This document shows positions 6,968 to 14,954 of a stretch of 64,000 bases of DNA, piece by piece. A program made the translations under genes and the position numbers. Numbering within the stretch: position 1 is the stretch's first letter; each line of letters starts with the position of its first letter. The stretch is from positions 1 to 64,000 of the forward strand of contig CAZRHR010000005.1 in NCBI GenBank assembly GCA_964599915.1, read 5' to 3'. The notes beneath the pieces were generated by a model. That model did not search any database. It saw only the letters and a list, made by a program, of their open reading frames with translations, and was not told the origin of the DNA. The DNA is from CAZRHR01 sp964599915 (lineage in GTDB: Bacteria; Bacteroidota; Bacteroidia; CAIKAF01).

Positions 6968-9157
6968 TTAATTTCCCAAATCTGAAATAAATTTTACCCG
7001 AATGAGCCGCAATTCATCTTCTTCATAAACGTCGCCATACTCATCGATAAGTACTTGTACATCTGCGGATTCTGAATTTCTGAGCAGGTCATACATGTCC
7101 TCTACATCATCGCTATCTACCTTGTCACCAAGGAAATAACTTAGGTCGATGCGTGTGCCTGTATTCACAATGCCTTCCAGTTCATGGGCCAATTCTGCCA
7201 TGCTCATGCCTTTGTTACGGGCAAAATCGTCCAATGGGATTTTCCGGTCAATGGCATGGATCACGGCCACTTTCATATCGGATTTGTTGGCTACGGATTT
7301 CACCACGACTTCTCCGGGCCGCTCTACTTCGTGGGTTTCCACGTAGTGGGCAATCAAATCTGCGAAAGCTTGTCCGAATTTTTTGGCTTTTCCTTCACCT
7401 ACCCCATTGATTTTTTGAAGTTCATCTAAGGTAATAGGGTAGTGGGTTGCCATTTCCTCGAGGGTGGGATCCTGAAAAATGACAAAAGGCGGAAGTTTCA
7501 TTTTCCTGGCCATGTCCTTTCTCTGGTCTTTGAGCAAGGCCATCAGGGTTTGGTCCAAGGCGCCGGCACCTTTTTCCCGATGCAAAATTTCTGCCTCTTC
7601 CGCTTCTTCGTCAAAATCCCGGTCTAAGGTGAAAGCCAATGACCACGGATTTTTTAGAAAAGCCTGACCTTCAGGACCAAGGTATATGGTGCCGTAGTTT
7701 TCTATTTCTTTGGCCAGCAAGTTATGTACCAACGCTTGGCGAATGACCGCATGCCAAAATTTATCATTTTTTTCTGCCCCTTTCCCAAACACTTCCAATT
7801 GGTCGTGCTTGTAAGTTTTTACGCTATTAGATAAGATTCCGCAAAGTACTTCCACCAAATGTTTGGCTTTGAAGCGTCCCCGAAGCATGCCAATGGTTTC
7901 CAACACTTGGGTGACATAAGGTGCCGCTTCGAAAGTGGTTTTTGGGTGAACGCAATTGTCACACATTCCACAATGGGCCTCGTTGTAGGATTCCCCAAAA
8001 TAGTGGAGCAAGGCTTTTCTTCGGCAAGAAGAGGTTTCCGCAAAAGCGACCACTTCTTGCATCAGGAGCTTGTTAATTTCTTGTTCGGCTACGGGTTTTC
8101 CGGCCAGCAGCTTTTCTAGTTTGACGATGTCATTATAATCATAAAACGCCACACATTTTCCTTCTCCACCATCTCGTCCGGCTCTACCTGTTTCCTGGTA
8201 ATACGATTCCAAACTTTTCGGAATGTCATGGTGTAGGATAAACCGAATATCCGGTTTATCGATGCCCATACCAAAAGCAATGGTGGCTACAATCACTTCT
8301 ACTTGCTCATGCAAAAACAAATCCTGGTTTTTGGATCGGGTTTTTGAATCTAAGCCTGCATGATAGGGTACGGCATTTACTCCATTCACCACGAGGGTTT
8401 CCGCGAGTTCTTCTACTTTTCTTCGGCTTTGGCAATAGACAATACCGGATTTGCCAGGGTTCGCTTTTACATACCGGATAATATCTCTGCTCACTTCTTT
8501 TTTGGGCCGGATCTCATAATAAAGATTGGGCCGGTTAAAGGAATCTTTATAAATGGTGGCATCGGTCATGCCCAAGTTTTTCAGGATGTCATGCTGAACT
8601 TTGGGTGTGGCAGTGGCCGTGAGTGCGATGATAGGAACCCTGTCTATTTCTTCAATGATGGGGCGTAGCCGACGATATTCCGGACGGAAATCGTGTCCCC
8701 ATTCGGAAATGCAATGGGCCTCATCAATGGCAAAAAAGGAAATTTGAATGGATTGAAGAAATTGGACGTTTTCCTCTTTGGTCAAAGATTCCGGCGCCAC
8801 ATAAAGGATTTTCGTTAAGCCCGATACAATATCTGCTTTTACCTTTTCACGGTCGGATTTAGATAGTGATGAATTGAAAAAGTGCGCAATACCGTCGTCC
8901 TCACCATGGCCACGGATGGAGTCCACCTGATTTTTCATCAAAGCAATCAATGGACTAACTACGATGGCCGTGCCCGGCGAAATTAGGGCTGGAAGTTGGT
9001 AGCACAAAGACTTACCGCCTCCGGTGGGCATAATCACAAACGTGTCCTGACCATCCAATATAGTTTGGATGATTTTCTCCTGCTGGCCTTTAAAAGCTTC
9101 GAAACCGAAATACTTTTTAAGCTGTACTCCTAACGATATATCTGCAACCTCACTCAT
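6968..9157 (-). CDS. recQ: ATP-dependent DNA helicase RecQ
   Basis: A 729-residue 3'-5' DNA helicase that acts in recombination and repair. The Walker A motif is PTGGGKS (Lys49), the DEAH box reads DEAHCISEWGHDFRPEY, and helicase motif VI includes QETGRAGRDG. A zinc-binding module with CRRKALLHYFGE and CGMCDNC follows. Next come a winged-helix domain and an HRDC domain (about 515-595, ITLDELQKINGVGEGKAKKFG). The C-terminal ~110 residues extend beyond the E. coli protein and carry an acidic tail, as in many Bacteroidota RecQs. The AT-rich gap upstream (9158-9287) should hold its promoter, with AAGAGG ahead of the ATG as a weak ribosome site. Confidence 0.96.
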   Translation of the reverse strand: MSEVADISLGVQLKKYFGFEAFKGQQEKIIQTILDGQDTFVIMPTGGGKSLCYQLPALISPGTAIVVSPLIALMKNQVDSIRGHGEDDGIAHFFNSSLSKSDREKVKADIVSGLTKILYVAPESLTKEENVQFLQSIQISFFAIDEAHCISEWGHDFRPEYRRLRPIIEEIDRVPIIALTATATPKVQHDILKNLGMTDATIYKDSFNRPNLYYEIRPKKEVSRDIIRYVKANPGKSGIVYCQSRRKVEELAETLVVNGVNAVPYHAGLDSKTRSKNQDLFLHEQVEVIVATIAFGMGIDKPDIRFILHHDIPKSLESYYQETGRAGRDGGEGKCVAFYDYNDIVKLEKLLAGKPVAEQEINKLLMQEVVAFAETSSCRRKALLHYFGESYNEAHCGMCDNCVHPKTTFEAAPYVTQVLETIGMLRGRFKAKHLVEVLCGILSNSVKTYKHDQLEVFGKGAEKNDKFWHAVIRQALVHNLLAKEIENYGTIYLGPEGQAFLKNPWSLAFTLDRDFDEEAEEAEILHREKGAGALDQTLMALLKDQRKDMARKMKLPPFVIFQDPTLEEMATHYPITLDELQKINGVGEGKAKKFGQAFADLIAHYVETHEVERPGEVVVKSVANKSDMKVAVIHAIDRKIPLDDFARNKGMSMAELAHELEGIVNTGTRIDLSYFLGDKVDSDDVEDMYDLLRNSESADVQVLIDEYGDVYEEDELRLIRVKFISDLGN

Positions 9158-9287
9158 GAATACCTCTTGTTCTCTTCTTTTCCTAATTAAGTTAAACGCT
9201 GCATATATTGAAATCTTGTGAATAACACCAGATTTTTTTTACAACATTATCTTAAAACCTCGTATCCTAAATTTAACTAAACAATAT

Positions 9288-11474
9288 TTAATTTCCAAAT
9301 TTTAGATGTCGGTTTAGGTGCGTGGTGATTTTTTCCATCAAATGCAACCTGTCTGGCCCTACTACGTTGTGTTTGTGGGTGGGATAAAGGAATAAGTCTA
9401 CCGGCTTATTCTTGGCAATGCAGGCTTGAACAAACTCCATGGCATGTTGGGGAACCACTACATCATCCTGTGCGCCATGAATCACCAAAATGGGCATGTT
9501 TACTTGTGCCGCTTTTCCTGTGAGCGCGGTGCGTGCATAACCTTCAGGATTTTCTTGAGGGGTATCCATATAGCGTTCACCATACATTACTTCATACCAT
9601 TTCCAATCGACCACCGGGCCGCCGGCTACGCCACAAGCAAATGTTTTAGGATATTTGGTTAGCATGGATAAAGTCATGAAACCACCATAACTCCACCCAT
9701 GTACCCCGATGCGGGTGCTATCTGTTTCAGGTAAAGTTTTTAGATACTTGACCCCTTCCATTTGGTCGGCGACTTCTGCCACACCAAGATTCCGGTGTAT
9801 CACGGACTCAAAATCATATCCACGATGCGCTGACCCTCGATTGTCCAACGTGAACACCACATAACCCTGCATGGCCATGTAATAATCCCATAAGCGTGCA
9901 CCTTGTAACCAACCATTGGTGATCATTTGGGCGTGCGGACCTCCATACACATAAATAAGTACAGGTTTTTTCTTTCCCGGATTCACGCGTTCATCAATGA
10001 TGAGGCGACCATATAACGGTGTTTTTCCATCGGCGGCCATCACCGTTATCACTTTTGCTTTGGGCAAAACAAGTCCGGCTTTGGCAAAAGGAGAGGGCGC
10101 GGTGTACACTTGGATGGGCTTTTTCCCAATGGAAACCATATACGCTTCATAGGGCGATCCGGGGTGGTTCCCTTCCATCCAAACCTGTTTTCCGTCCGGG
10201 GAGAGTTGGGCAGTCCACATACCGGGTCCGGGATCCAGACGGGTCCATTTTCCAGATTTTACTTCCAGCCACTCAATGTTCCTATCCAAGGGGGAAGAAC
10301 GCGTAGTTTGCAGTAAAAGATGGGTGCCCTCAGGATGAACACCTAAGATATCTACCACCTCAAAATCTCCATGGGTTAGGTTTTTTATTAGTTTTCCATC
10401 CTTGTGATACAAGTAAAGGTGATTGAATCCGGAACGTTCACTATGCCAAACCAATACGTCTGGTTGTCTGGGTAAAAAGGTAATCGGATGCTCCGGTTCT
10501 ACCCAGGCTTTGGCGGTTTCGGTGAAAAGGGTACGTTTGGCCAAACCGGTTTTGGGGTCAAATGCCCGCAATTCTAAAGTGTCCTGTCCCCGGTTGAGTA
10601 CCCCAACGTAGATTTCGTCACCTGTGGCATTCCAGGTTACGGACGTGAGGTATTGATCTACAGGGCCTTTTACGTGTAAGTAAATGGTTTCCTGGGTTTG
10701 GGCATCGAAAATGCCAATTTTCACTTGTTCACTGGTCTCACCAGCCATGGGGTAACGAATAGGCGTCTGCTGGGCGATTCGTGTATCCGTAACGACCAAA
10801 GGATATTCTGCCACCATGCTTTCATCCTTGCGGTAAAAGGCCAGCTTTTTTCCTGCGGGAGAAAAAAACATCCCCTTTTGAATGCCGAATTCCTGCCGAT
10901 GTACATAACCTGAACCAGATACAACACCTGGATTTTGTTCAAAGGTGACGGGTTGAGGTTCAGTTATGCCTGGTTTAATTAAAAAAATATTGGCACCACG
11001 TGTATACACGGTGTAGCCGGAAACCTCATGGAATTGTTCGTCATTTCCGCCTTCAGGAATTTGGATGATACCAGCCGGGATGTTGGACACTTGGGGTAAA
11101 CATCCGGGACAAGGCAGGCTCCATTTTTCTTTTAATGAAACCACCCAGCGCTCGCCTTTTACCCGAAAACTCACCAATTCAGGCGTGAGCCATTGCAAGA
11201 GCGGGATGCGTGGCACGGCTAATCCGGTGGCTTTTTTAAACATGTCCAAAGTGGAAAGCATGGTTTTTTGCCCATTGTTTTGAATGGCCCACAGGGTGTC
11301 ACGGTGCATCACGGTGAACTGCTGGGGTGAACGCCATGTGCCGCCGTACATGCGCTCAGTACGGTAGACATCGCCTTGCCCAAGGGTCGCATCGCGCAAA
11401 GTCAGGTTAGATTGTGCGGATACGCTTTCAAAACAAAGGAACGCAAGTCCCCAAAAGATGGCTTTCCTGGTCAT
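9288..11474 (-). CDS. Dipeptidyl peptidase IV family serine peptidase (S9B)
   Basis: A 728-residue secreted prolyl dipeptidase-type enzyme. The signal peptide MTRKAIFWGLAFLCFESVSAQ is followed by a beta-propeller domain (about 25-460) and an alpha/beta-hydrolase domain. The catalytic Ser is in GWSYGGFM, the Asp in HGAQDD and the His in THKHNV. DPP-IV enzymes cut X-Pro or X-Ala dipeptides from N-termini in the periplasm, which fits peptide scavenging. The S1 pocket cannot be read with certainty. The ATG lies 3 nt after the stop of the AMP nucleosidase gene, so the two are co-transcribed, a link between peptide and purine salvage. Confidence 0.92.
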   Translation of the reverse strand: MTRKAIFWGLAFLCFESVSAQSNLTLRDATLGQGDVYRTERMYGGTWRSPQQFTVMHRDTLWAIQNNGQKTMLSTLDMFKKATGLAVPRIPLLQWLTPELVSFRVKGERWVVSLKEKWSLPCPGCLPQVSNIPAGIIQIPEGGNDEQFHEVSGYTVYTRGANIFLIKPGITEPQPVTFEQNPGVVSGSGYVHRQEFGIQKGMFFSPAGKKLAFYRKDESMVAEYPLVVTDTRIAQQTPIRYPMAGETSEQVKIGIFDAQTQETIYLHVKGPVDQYLTSVTWNATGDEIYVGVLNRGQDTLELRAFDPKTGLAKRTLFTETAKAWVEPEHPITFLPRQPDVLVWHSERSGFNHLYLYHKDGKLIKNLTHGDFEVVDILGVHPEGTHLLLQTTRSSPLDRNIEWLEVKSGKWTRLDPGPGMWTAQLSPDGKQVWMEGNHPGSPYEAYMVSIGKKPIQVYTAPSPFAKAGLVLPKAKVITVMAADGKTPLYGRLIIDERVNPGKKKPVLIYVYGGPHAQMITNGWLQGARLWDYYMAMQGYVVFTLDNRGSAHRGYDFESVIHRNLGVAEVADQMEGVKYLKTLPETDSTRIGVHGWSYGGFMTLSMLTKYPKTFACGVAGGPVVDWKWYEVMYGERYMDTPQENPEGYARTALTGKAAQVNMPILVIHGAQDDVVVPQHAMEFVQACIAKNKPVDLFLYPTHKHNVVGPDRLHLMEKITTHLNRHLKFGN

Positions 11475-11477
11475 GTG

Positions 11478-12248
11478 TTAGTCGAATCGAAGGTGTTTTA
11501 CAGATTCTCCGGAGTCTCTGAGCTCCCGGAGGGCTTCAATGCCAATGTTGAGGTGTTGTTCGGCAAATTTGCTGGTGACCTGCTTGTCGTTGGCGGCTGT
11601 TTTTACGCCTTCCGGAACCAATGGGTTGTCAGAAACCAGTAGAAGTGCGCCGTGTGGAATAGAGTTGGCAAAGCCGGTGGTGAAGATGGTGGCGGTTTCC
11701 ATATCAATGGCGGTGGCTCTGATTTCCCTGAGGTAATCTTTGAACTTGATGTCATGTTCCCAAACCCTACGGTTGGTGGTATACACGGTTCCGGTCCAAT
11801 AATCGGCTTCAAATTTCCGGATCATCGCTGAAACCGCCATTTGAAGTCGGAAAGAAGGCAAAGCCGGCACCTCGGGCGGGAGGTAGTCATTAGAGGTTCC
11901 TTCTCCCCGAATCGCTGCAATCGGTAAAACCAAATCTCCAATTTTGGTTTTTTTCAACCCGCCTGTTTTTCCAAGAAAAAGGACGGCTCTGGGCTGTACC
12001 GCACTCAGCAAGTCCATCACGGTAGCCGCCATGGCCGATCCCATTCCGAAATTTACTATGGTGATGTTTTCAGCAGTAGCCGTTTGCATCGGCTTATCTT
12101 TTCCATATACTTCTACCCCAAATTTTTCTGCAAATTTGTACACGTAATTGTGGAAATTTACCAAAAGGATAAATTGGCCAAAGGCCTCCAGAGGCGTTCC
12201 CGTGTATCTGGGTAGCCAATCTTTTACAATTTCTTCTTTGGTTTCCAT
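11478..12248 (-). CDS. amn: AMP nucleosidase, short Bacteroidota form
   Basis: A 256-residue enzyme of the nucleoside phosphorylase fold, predicted to hydrolyse AMP to adenine and ribose-5-phosphate. Diagnostic segments are NFGMGSAMAA (about 67-76), FLGKTGGLKK (about 92-101) and the nucleoside-binding IDMETATIFT segment with a key Met-Glu (about 182-191). It lacks the N-terminal domain of the 480-residue E. coli Amn, as usual in this phylum. It is the first gene of a two-gene minus-strand unit with the DPP-IV gene. It is divergent from the M28 peptidase with only 34 nt between start codons, so the two promoters must overlap the opposite transcripts. Confidence 0.85.
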   Translation of the reverse strand: METKEEIVKDWLPRYTGTPLEAFGQFILLVNFHNYVYKFAEKFGVEVYGKDKPMQTATAENITIVNFGMGSAMAATVMDLLSAVQPRAVLFLGKTGGLKKTKIGDLVLPIAAIRGEGTSNDYLPPEVPALPSFRLQMAVSAMIRKFEADYWTGTVYTTNRRVWEHDIKFKDYLREIRATAIDMETATIFTTGFANSIPHGALLLVSDNPLVPEGVKTAANDKQVTSKFAEQHLNIGIEALRELRDSGESVKHLRFD

Positions 12249-12282
12249 GCGATATCTTTAGTGTTCATTTGATAGACGACAA

Positions 12283-13698
12283 ATGTCCGAGAATTTGAAT
12301 AATAATACGAAAATACCAAGGGTTCGTGTAAGGAACGAGGTAATATTGGTGTTTTTTTTATGTATAGGTTGGCAAGCGGCCGCCCAAGAAGATTCCTTAC
12401 GGCTTCGTGCATTGTATGATGCAGCCCTCACCAGAGGGAAAGCCTACTTAAATTTATATGCTTTATGTAAAGAAGCACCGGGCAGATTGTCCGGTTCACC
12501 TGCGGCAGAAAAGGCGGTTCAACTCACCGCTCGTCAATTAAGAGAGGCCGGCGCAGACTCGGTGTGGCTTCAACCTGTAATGGTGCCCAAATGGACCCGC
12601 GGTGAAGTTGAGAAACTTAGTGCCGAAGTCGATGGAAAATCCTTGGTGTTTCAAGCATGTGCTTTAGGTAACAGCGTTGGAACGAAAGGTGTTTTAAAAG
12701 CAAAGGTGGTGATGGTTCCCAACCTTGATGCCTTAAAAACCATGCCTAGGGCCGCTATAGAAGGCCGAATCGTATTTTTTTACCAAGCCCCGGATCCCAA
12801 GCATGTAGATACTTTTCATGCATATGGCGGTTGTGCCGGCAGCCGATTGTATGGTGCGGATGCGGCCGCAGAAAAAGGAGCGGTTGCCATAGTGCTCCAC
12901 TCTTTAACGTTGGCCCAGCATGGCCATGCCCATACCGGAACTTTGATTTACAAACAGATGGCCAAAGCCATTCCAGGGATGGCTCTTAGTCCCATTGCCG
13001 CAAAGGCTTTAAGAACCGCATTGACATCTCACCCGGATTTGGAACTGCACATGGAAATGGATTGTCAAAACCATGGCATGGTGCCTTCTTTCAATGTGAT
13101 TGGCGAGCGGTATGGAAGAGAAAAACCGGATGAATGGGTAGTGGTAGGAGGCCATTTGGACAGCTGGGACAATGGGGAAGGTGCCCATGACGATGGCGCC
13201 GGCGTGGTGCATGCGATTGAAACCATTCATTTATTCCACACCCTTAAACTTAGGCCCCGCCGGTCCGTTCGTGCCGTGTTGTTTATGAATGAAGAAAATG
13301 GAGCGTATGGCGCCTATGCATATGCGGAGTTTGCCAAAAGACAGAAACATGTTTTTGCCTTAGAATCCGATCGGGGCGGATTTACTCCACGTGGTTTTAC
13401 CCTAGAAACGGATACACCGGAAGGGAAAAAGGCCTTGGCCAAAATGCAAAGCTGGGCGCCCTTATTTGCACCTTACCTCCTTCATATTTTATCTTCCGGC
13501 GGAAGTGGAGTAGATGTAGGAAAAATGCGTGGCCAAGGTTGTGTATTGGGCGGATTTATTCCGGATTCACAGCGATATTTCGATCACCACCACGCGCCTA
13601 CGGATGCGTTTGAGTCGGTGCATAAACGAGAATTAGAGTTGGGGTCAGCGGCCATTGCCAGTTTAGTATGGTTGGTGGCTGAACATGGATGGGATTAA
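12283..13698 (+). CDS. Secreted M28 family zinc aminopeptidase
   Basis: A 471-residue metallopeptidase with an N-terminal hydrophobic segment (about 19-34, VILVFFLCIGWQAAAQ) that acts as signal peptide. A PA-like insert (about 140-260) precedes the di-zinc catalytic domain: VGGHLDSWD and AHDDGAG supply His and bridging Asp, NEENGAYG supplies the Glu pair, LESDRGG supplies Asp and YFDHHHAPTD supplies the last His. The family removes N-terminal residues or dipeptides (plasma glutamate carboxypeptidase type) in the periplasm. It may be transcribed with the downstream transporter gene (14-nt gap). A TATCTTTA element at 12253-12260 is a near match to the promoter box. Confidence 0.9.
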   Translation: MSENLNNNTKIPRVRVRNEVILVFFLCIGWQAAAQEDSLRLRALYDAALTRGKAYLNLYALCKEAPGRLSGSPAAEKAVQLTARQLREAGADSVWLQPVMVPKWTRGEVEKLSAEVDGKSLVFQACALGNSVGTKGVLKAKVVMVPNLDALKTMPRAAIEGRIVFFYQAPDPKHVDTFHAYGGCAGSRLYGADAAAEKGAVAIVLHSLTLAQHGHAHTGTLIYKQMAKAIPGMALSPIAAKALRTALTSHPDLELHMEMDCQNHGMVPSFNVIGERYGREKPDEWVVVGGHLDSWDNGEGAHDDGAGVVHAIETIHLFHTLKLRPRRSVRAVLFMNEENGAYGAYAYAEFAKRQKHVFALESDRGGFTPRGFTLETDTPEGKKALAKMQSWAPLFAPYLLHILSSGGSGVDVGKMRGQGCVLGGFIPDSQRYFDHHHAPTDAFESVHKRELELGSAAIASLVWLVAEHGWD

Positions 13699-13712
13699 GC
13701 TGTTGTATCAAA

Positions 13713-14393
13713 ATGTTCAAAACCAAAAAAGAGCGGATATTCTTCATCCTAGCCGGATTTTTCATCACCAATGCGGTGGTGGCAGAGTTAATTGGAGGAA
13801 AACTCATTAGCGTGGGTCCATGGTCAGGTTGGGGTCCATGGAACCTGAGTATTGGAATTTTGCCTTGGCCCATTGTATTTCTTACCACCGATTTAACCAA
13901 TGAATATTTTGGACAAAAAGGGGTGCGGCAACTCACGTTACTGACCACGGGTTTGATTGTCTATACTTTTTTAGTGATTTGGCTGGCCATGGGTTTTCCA
14001 GCCGCTTCTTTTTCACCTGTATCTAATGAGGCATTTTCCATGGTTTTTGGCCAAAGCATGTCCATCATTTTGGCCTCCCTCGTTGCATTCATGATGGCCC
14101 AGTTTGTGGACGTTTTTGTGTTTTGGTTTGTACGGAACAGGACGGGCAACCGGTTGCTTTGGTTACGTGCCACTGGGAGTACGGTGGTTTCACAAGGTAT
14201 TGATACCTTTATGGTACAGGGTCTGGCATTTTATGTGCCGGGAAAAATCAATTTTGAGGAATGGGTAAGCATTAGCTGGAATGGCTATAGTGCCAAATTA
14301 TTGATTGCGGTTATGCTCACGCCTCTCATTTATCTGGCGCATTACTGGATTGATAAGTACCTAGCGGCAGAGAAGGATAAAGTTCAGGGTTAA
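13713..14393 (+). CDS. yhhQ: Queuosine precursor transporter (VUT/DUF165 family)
   Basis: A 226-residue integral membrane protein with about six hydrophobic segments. I chose ATG 13713 because it begins the charged MFKTKKERIFF that precedes the first membrane helix; the frame start at 13689 would overlap the peptidase gene. Family marks are NAVVAELIGGKLI (about 20-32), FLTTDLTNEYFG and the QFVDVFVF helix. YhhQ homologues import preQ0/preQ1 for queuosine tRNA modification. No preQ1 riboswitch is apparent upstream, where only 14 nt separate it from the peptidase stop, so it probably shares that gene's mRNA. Confidence 0.85.
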   Translation: MFKTKKERIFFILAGFFITNAVVAELIGGKLISVGPWSGWGPWNLSIGILPWPIVFLTTDLTNEYFGQKGVRQLTLLTTGLIVYTFLVIWLAMGFPAASFSPVSNEAFSMVFGQSMSIILASLVAFMMAQFVDVFVFWFVRNRTGNRLLWLRATGSTVVSQGIDTFMVQGLAFYVPGKINFEEWVSISWNGYSAKLLIAVMLTPLIYLAHYWIDKYLAAEKDKVQG

Positions 14394-14469
14394 GAGAAAA
14401 GAGGCATACTTTGCATGTTTTCTTTTTGAAAGGGCGATTTTAAATTTTTATGCTTGGGAAGTGACGCTT

Positions 14470-14604
14470 TTATTTTGGAAATCCTTTGCCGTGGATGGTG
14501 AAGTACACTTGGTGTTGTTCTCTGTTTTTTGGTGGTCCCCAGCATAGTTTTCTTTTGGAAGGCACACAGGTTGTTTGGCTTTTGTGTTTATAATCGTTTG
14601 TCAT
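14470..14604 (-). CDS. Possible small ORF, 44 aa, basic
   Basis: ATG at 14604-14602 and TAA at 14472-14470. The product starts MTNDYKHKSQTTCVPSKRK and ends in FTIHGKGFPK. It is strongly basic with two cysteines and several His and Pro. No family, promoter or ribosome site is recognised. The gap around it is unusually long, which is the main reason to list it. Confidence 0.15.
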   Translation of the reverse strand: MTNDYKHKSQTTCVPSKRKLCWGPPKNREQHQVYFTIHGKGFPK

Positions 14605-14900
14605 GAAATTCTTAGTTTTTTAAAGACAAGCATTTTGTGCACTCCGCCTTTCATTTTTACATCTTAAAACGTGGGGAATAATAAGAATCGGTCTGGCTTG
14701 AAGCAGCCGTTAGGTTTGGCGCTTCAAGCGAAAGAGGGCTGAGCAGTTTGGTGTGACTCATTATTTAAAATTTAAATTGGGATGGGTATTTTACTTTCCC
14801 ACCACTTTTTCAAAGGGTTTTAGTTTTCCAAAGGATGAATGGAAAAAGTCTTGTATTTCCAGCTCTTTATTAAAGATGCTCTTTTCTCCTTAGTGGGGGC

Positions 14901-14932
14901 AAAAAAAAGCCGCTCCCCGAAGGAAGCGGCTT
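14901..14932 (-). terminator. Intrinsic terminator of the T9SS adhesin gene
   Basis: On minus, an 8-bp stem AAGCCGCT / AGCGGCTT (14932-14925 and 14914-14907) with a 10-nt loop that can add GC pairs, followed by a run of T from 14908 to 14901. It starts 23 nt past the stop of the 1211-residue gene. Confidence 0.85.
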
Positions 14933-14954
14933 ACAGAAGTTTACATTGAAAGCC

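Larger units (their letters stand above)
14394..14954. other. 561-bp intergenic region, largely unexplained
   Basis: It lies downstream of both flanking genes, so it should need no promoter, yet it is one of the longest gaps here. The only clear signal is the intrinsic terminator at 14901-14932. A 44-codon frame at 14470-14604 on minus is noted separately as doubtful. A GCTTGAAGC / GCTTCAAGC pair at about 14698 and 14720 is an inverted repeat. I see no tRNA, tmRNA or known riboswitch pattern. Confidence 0.5.
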
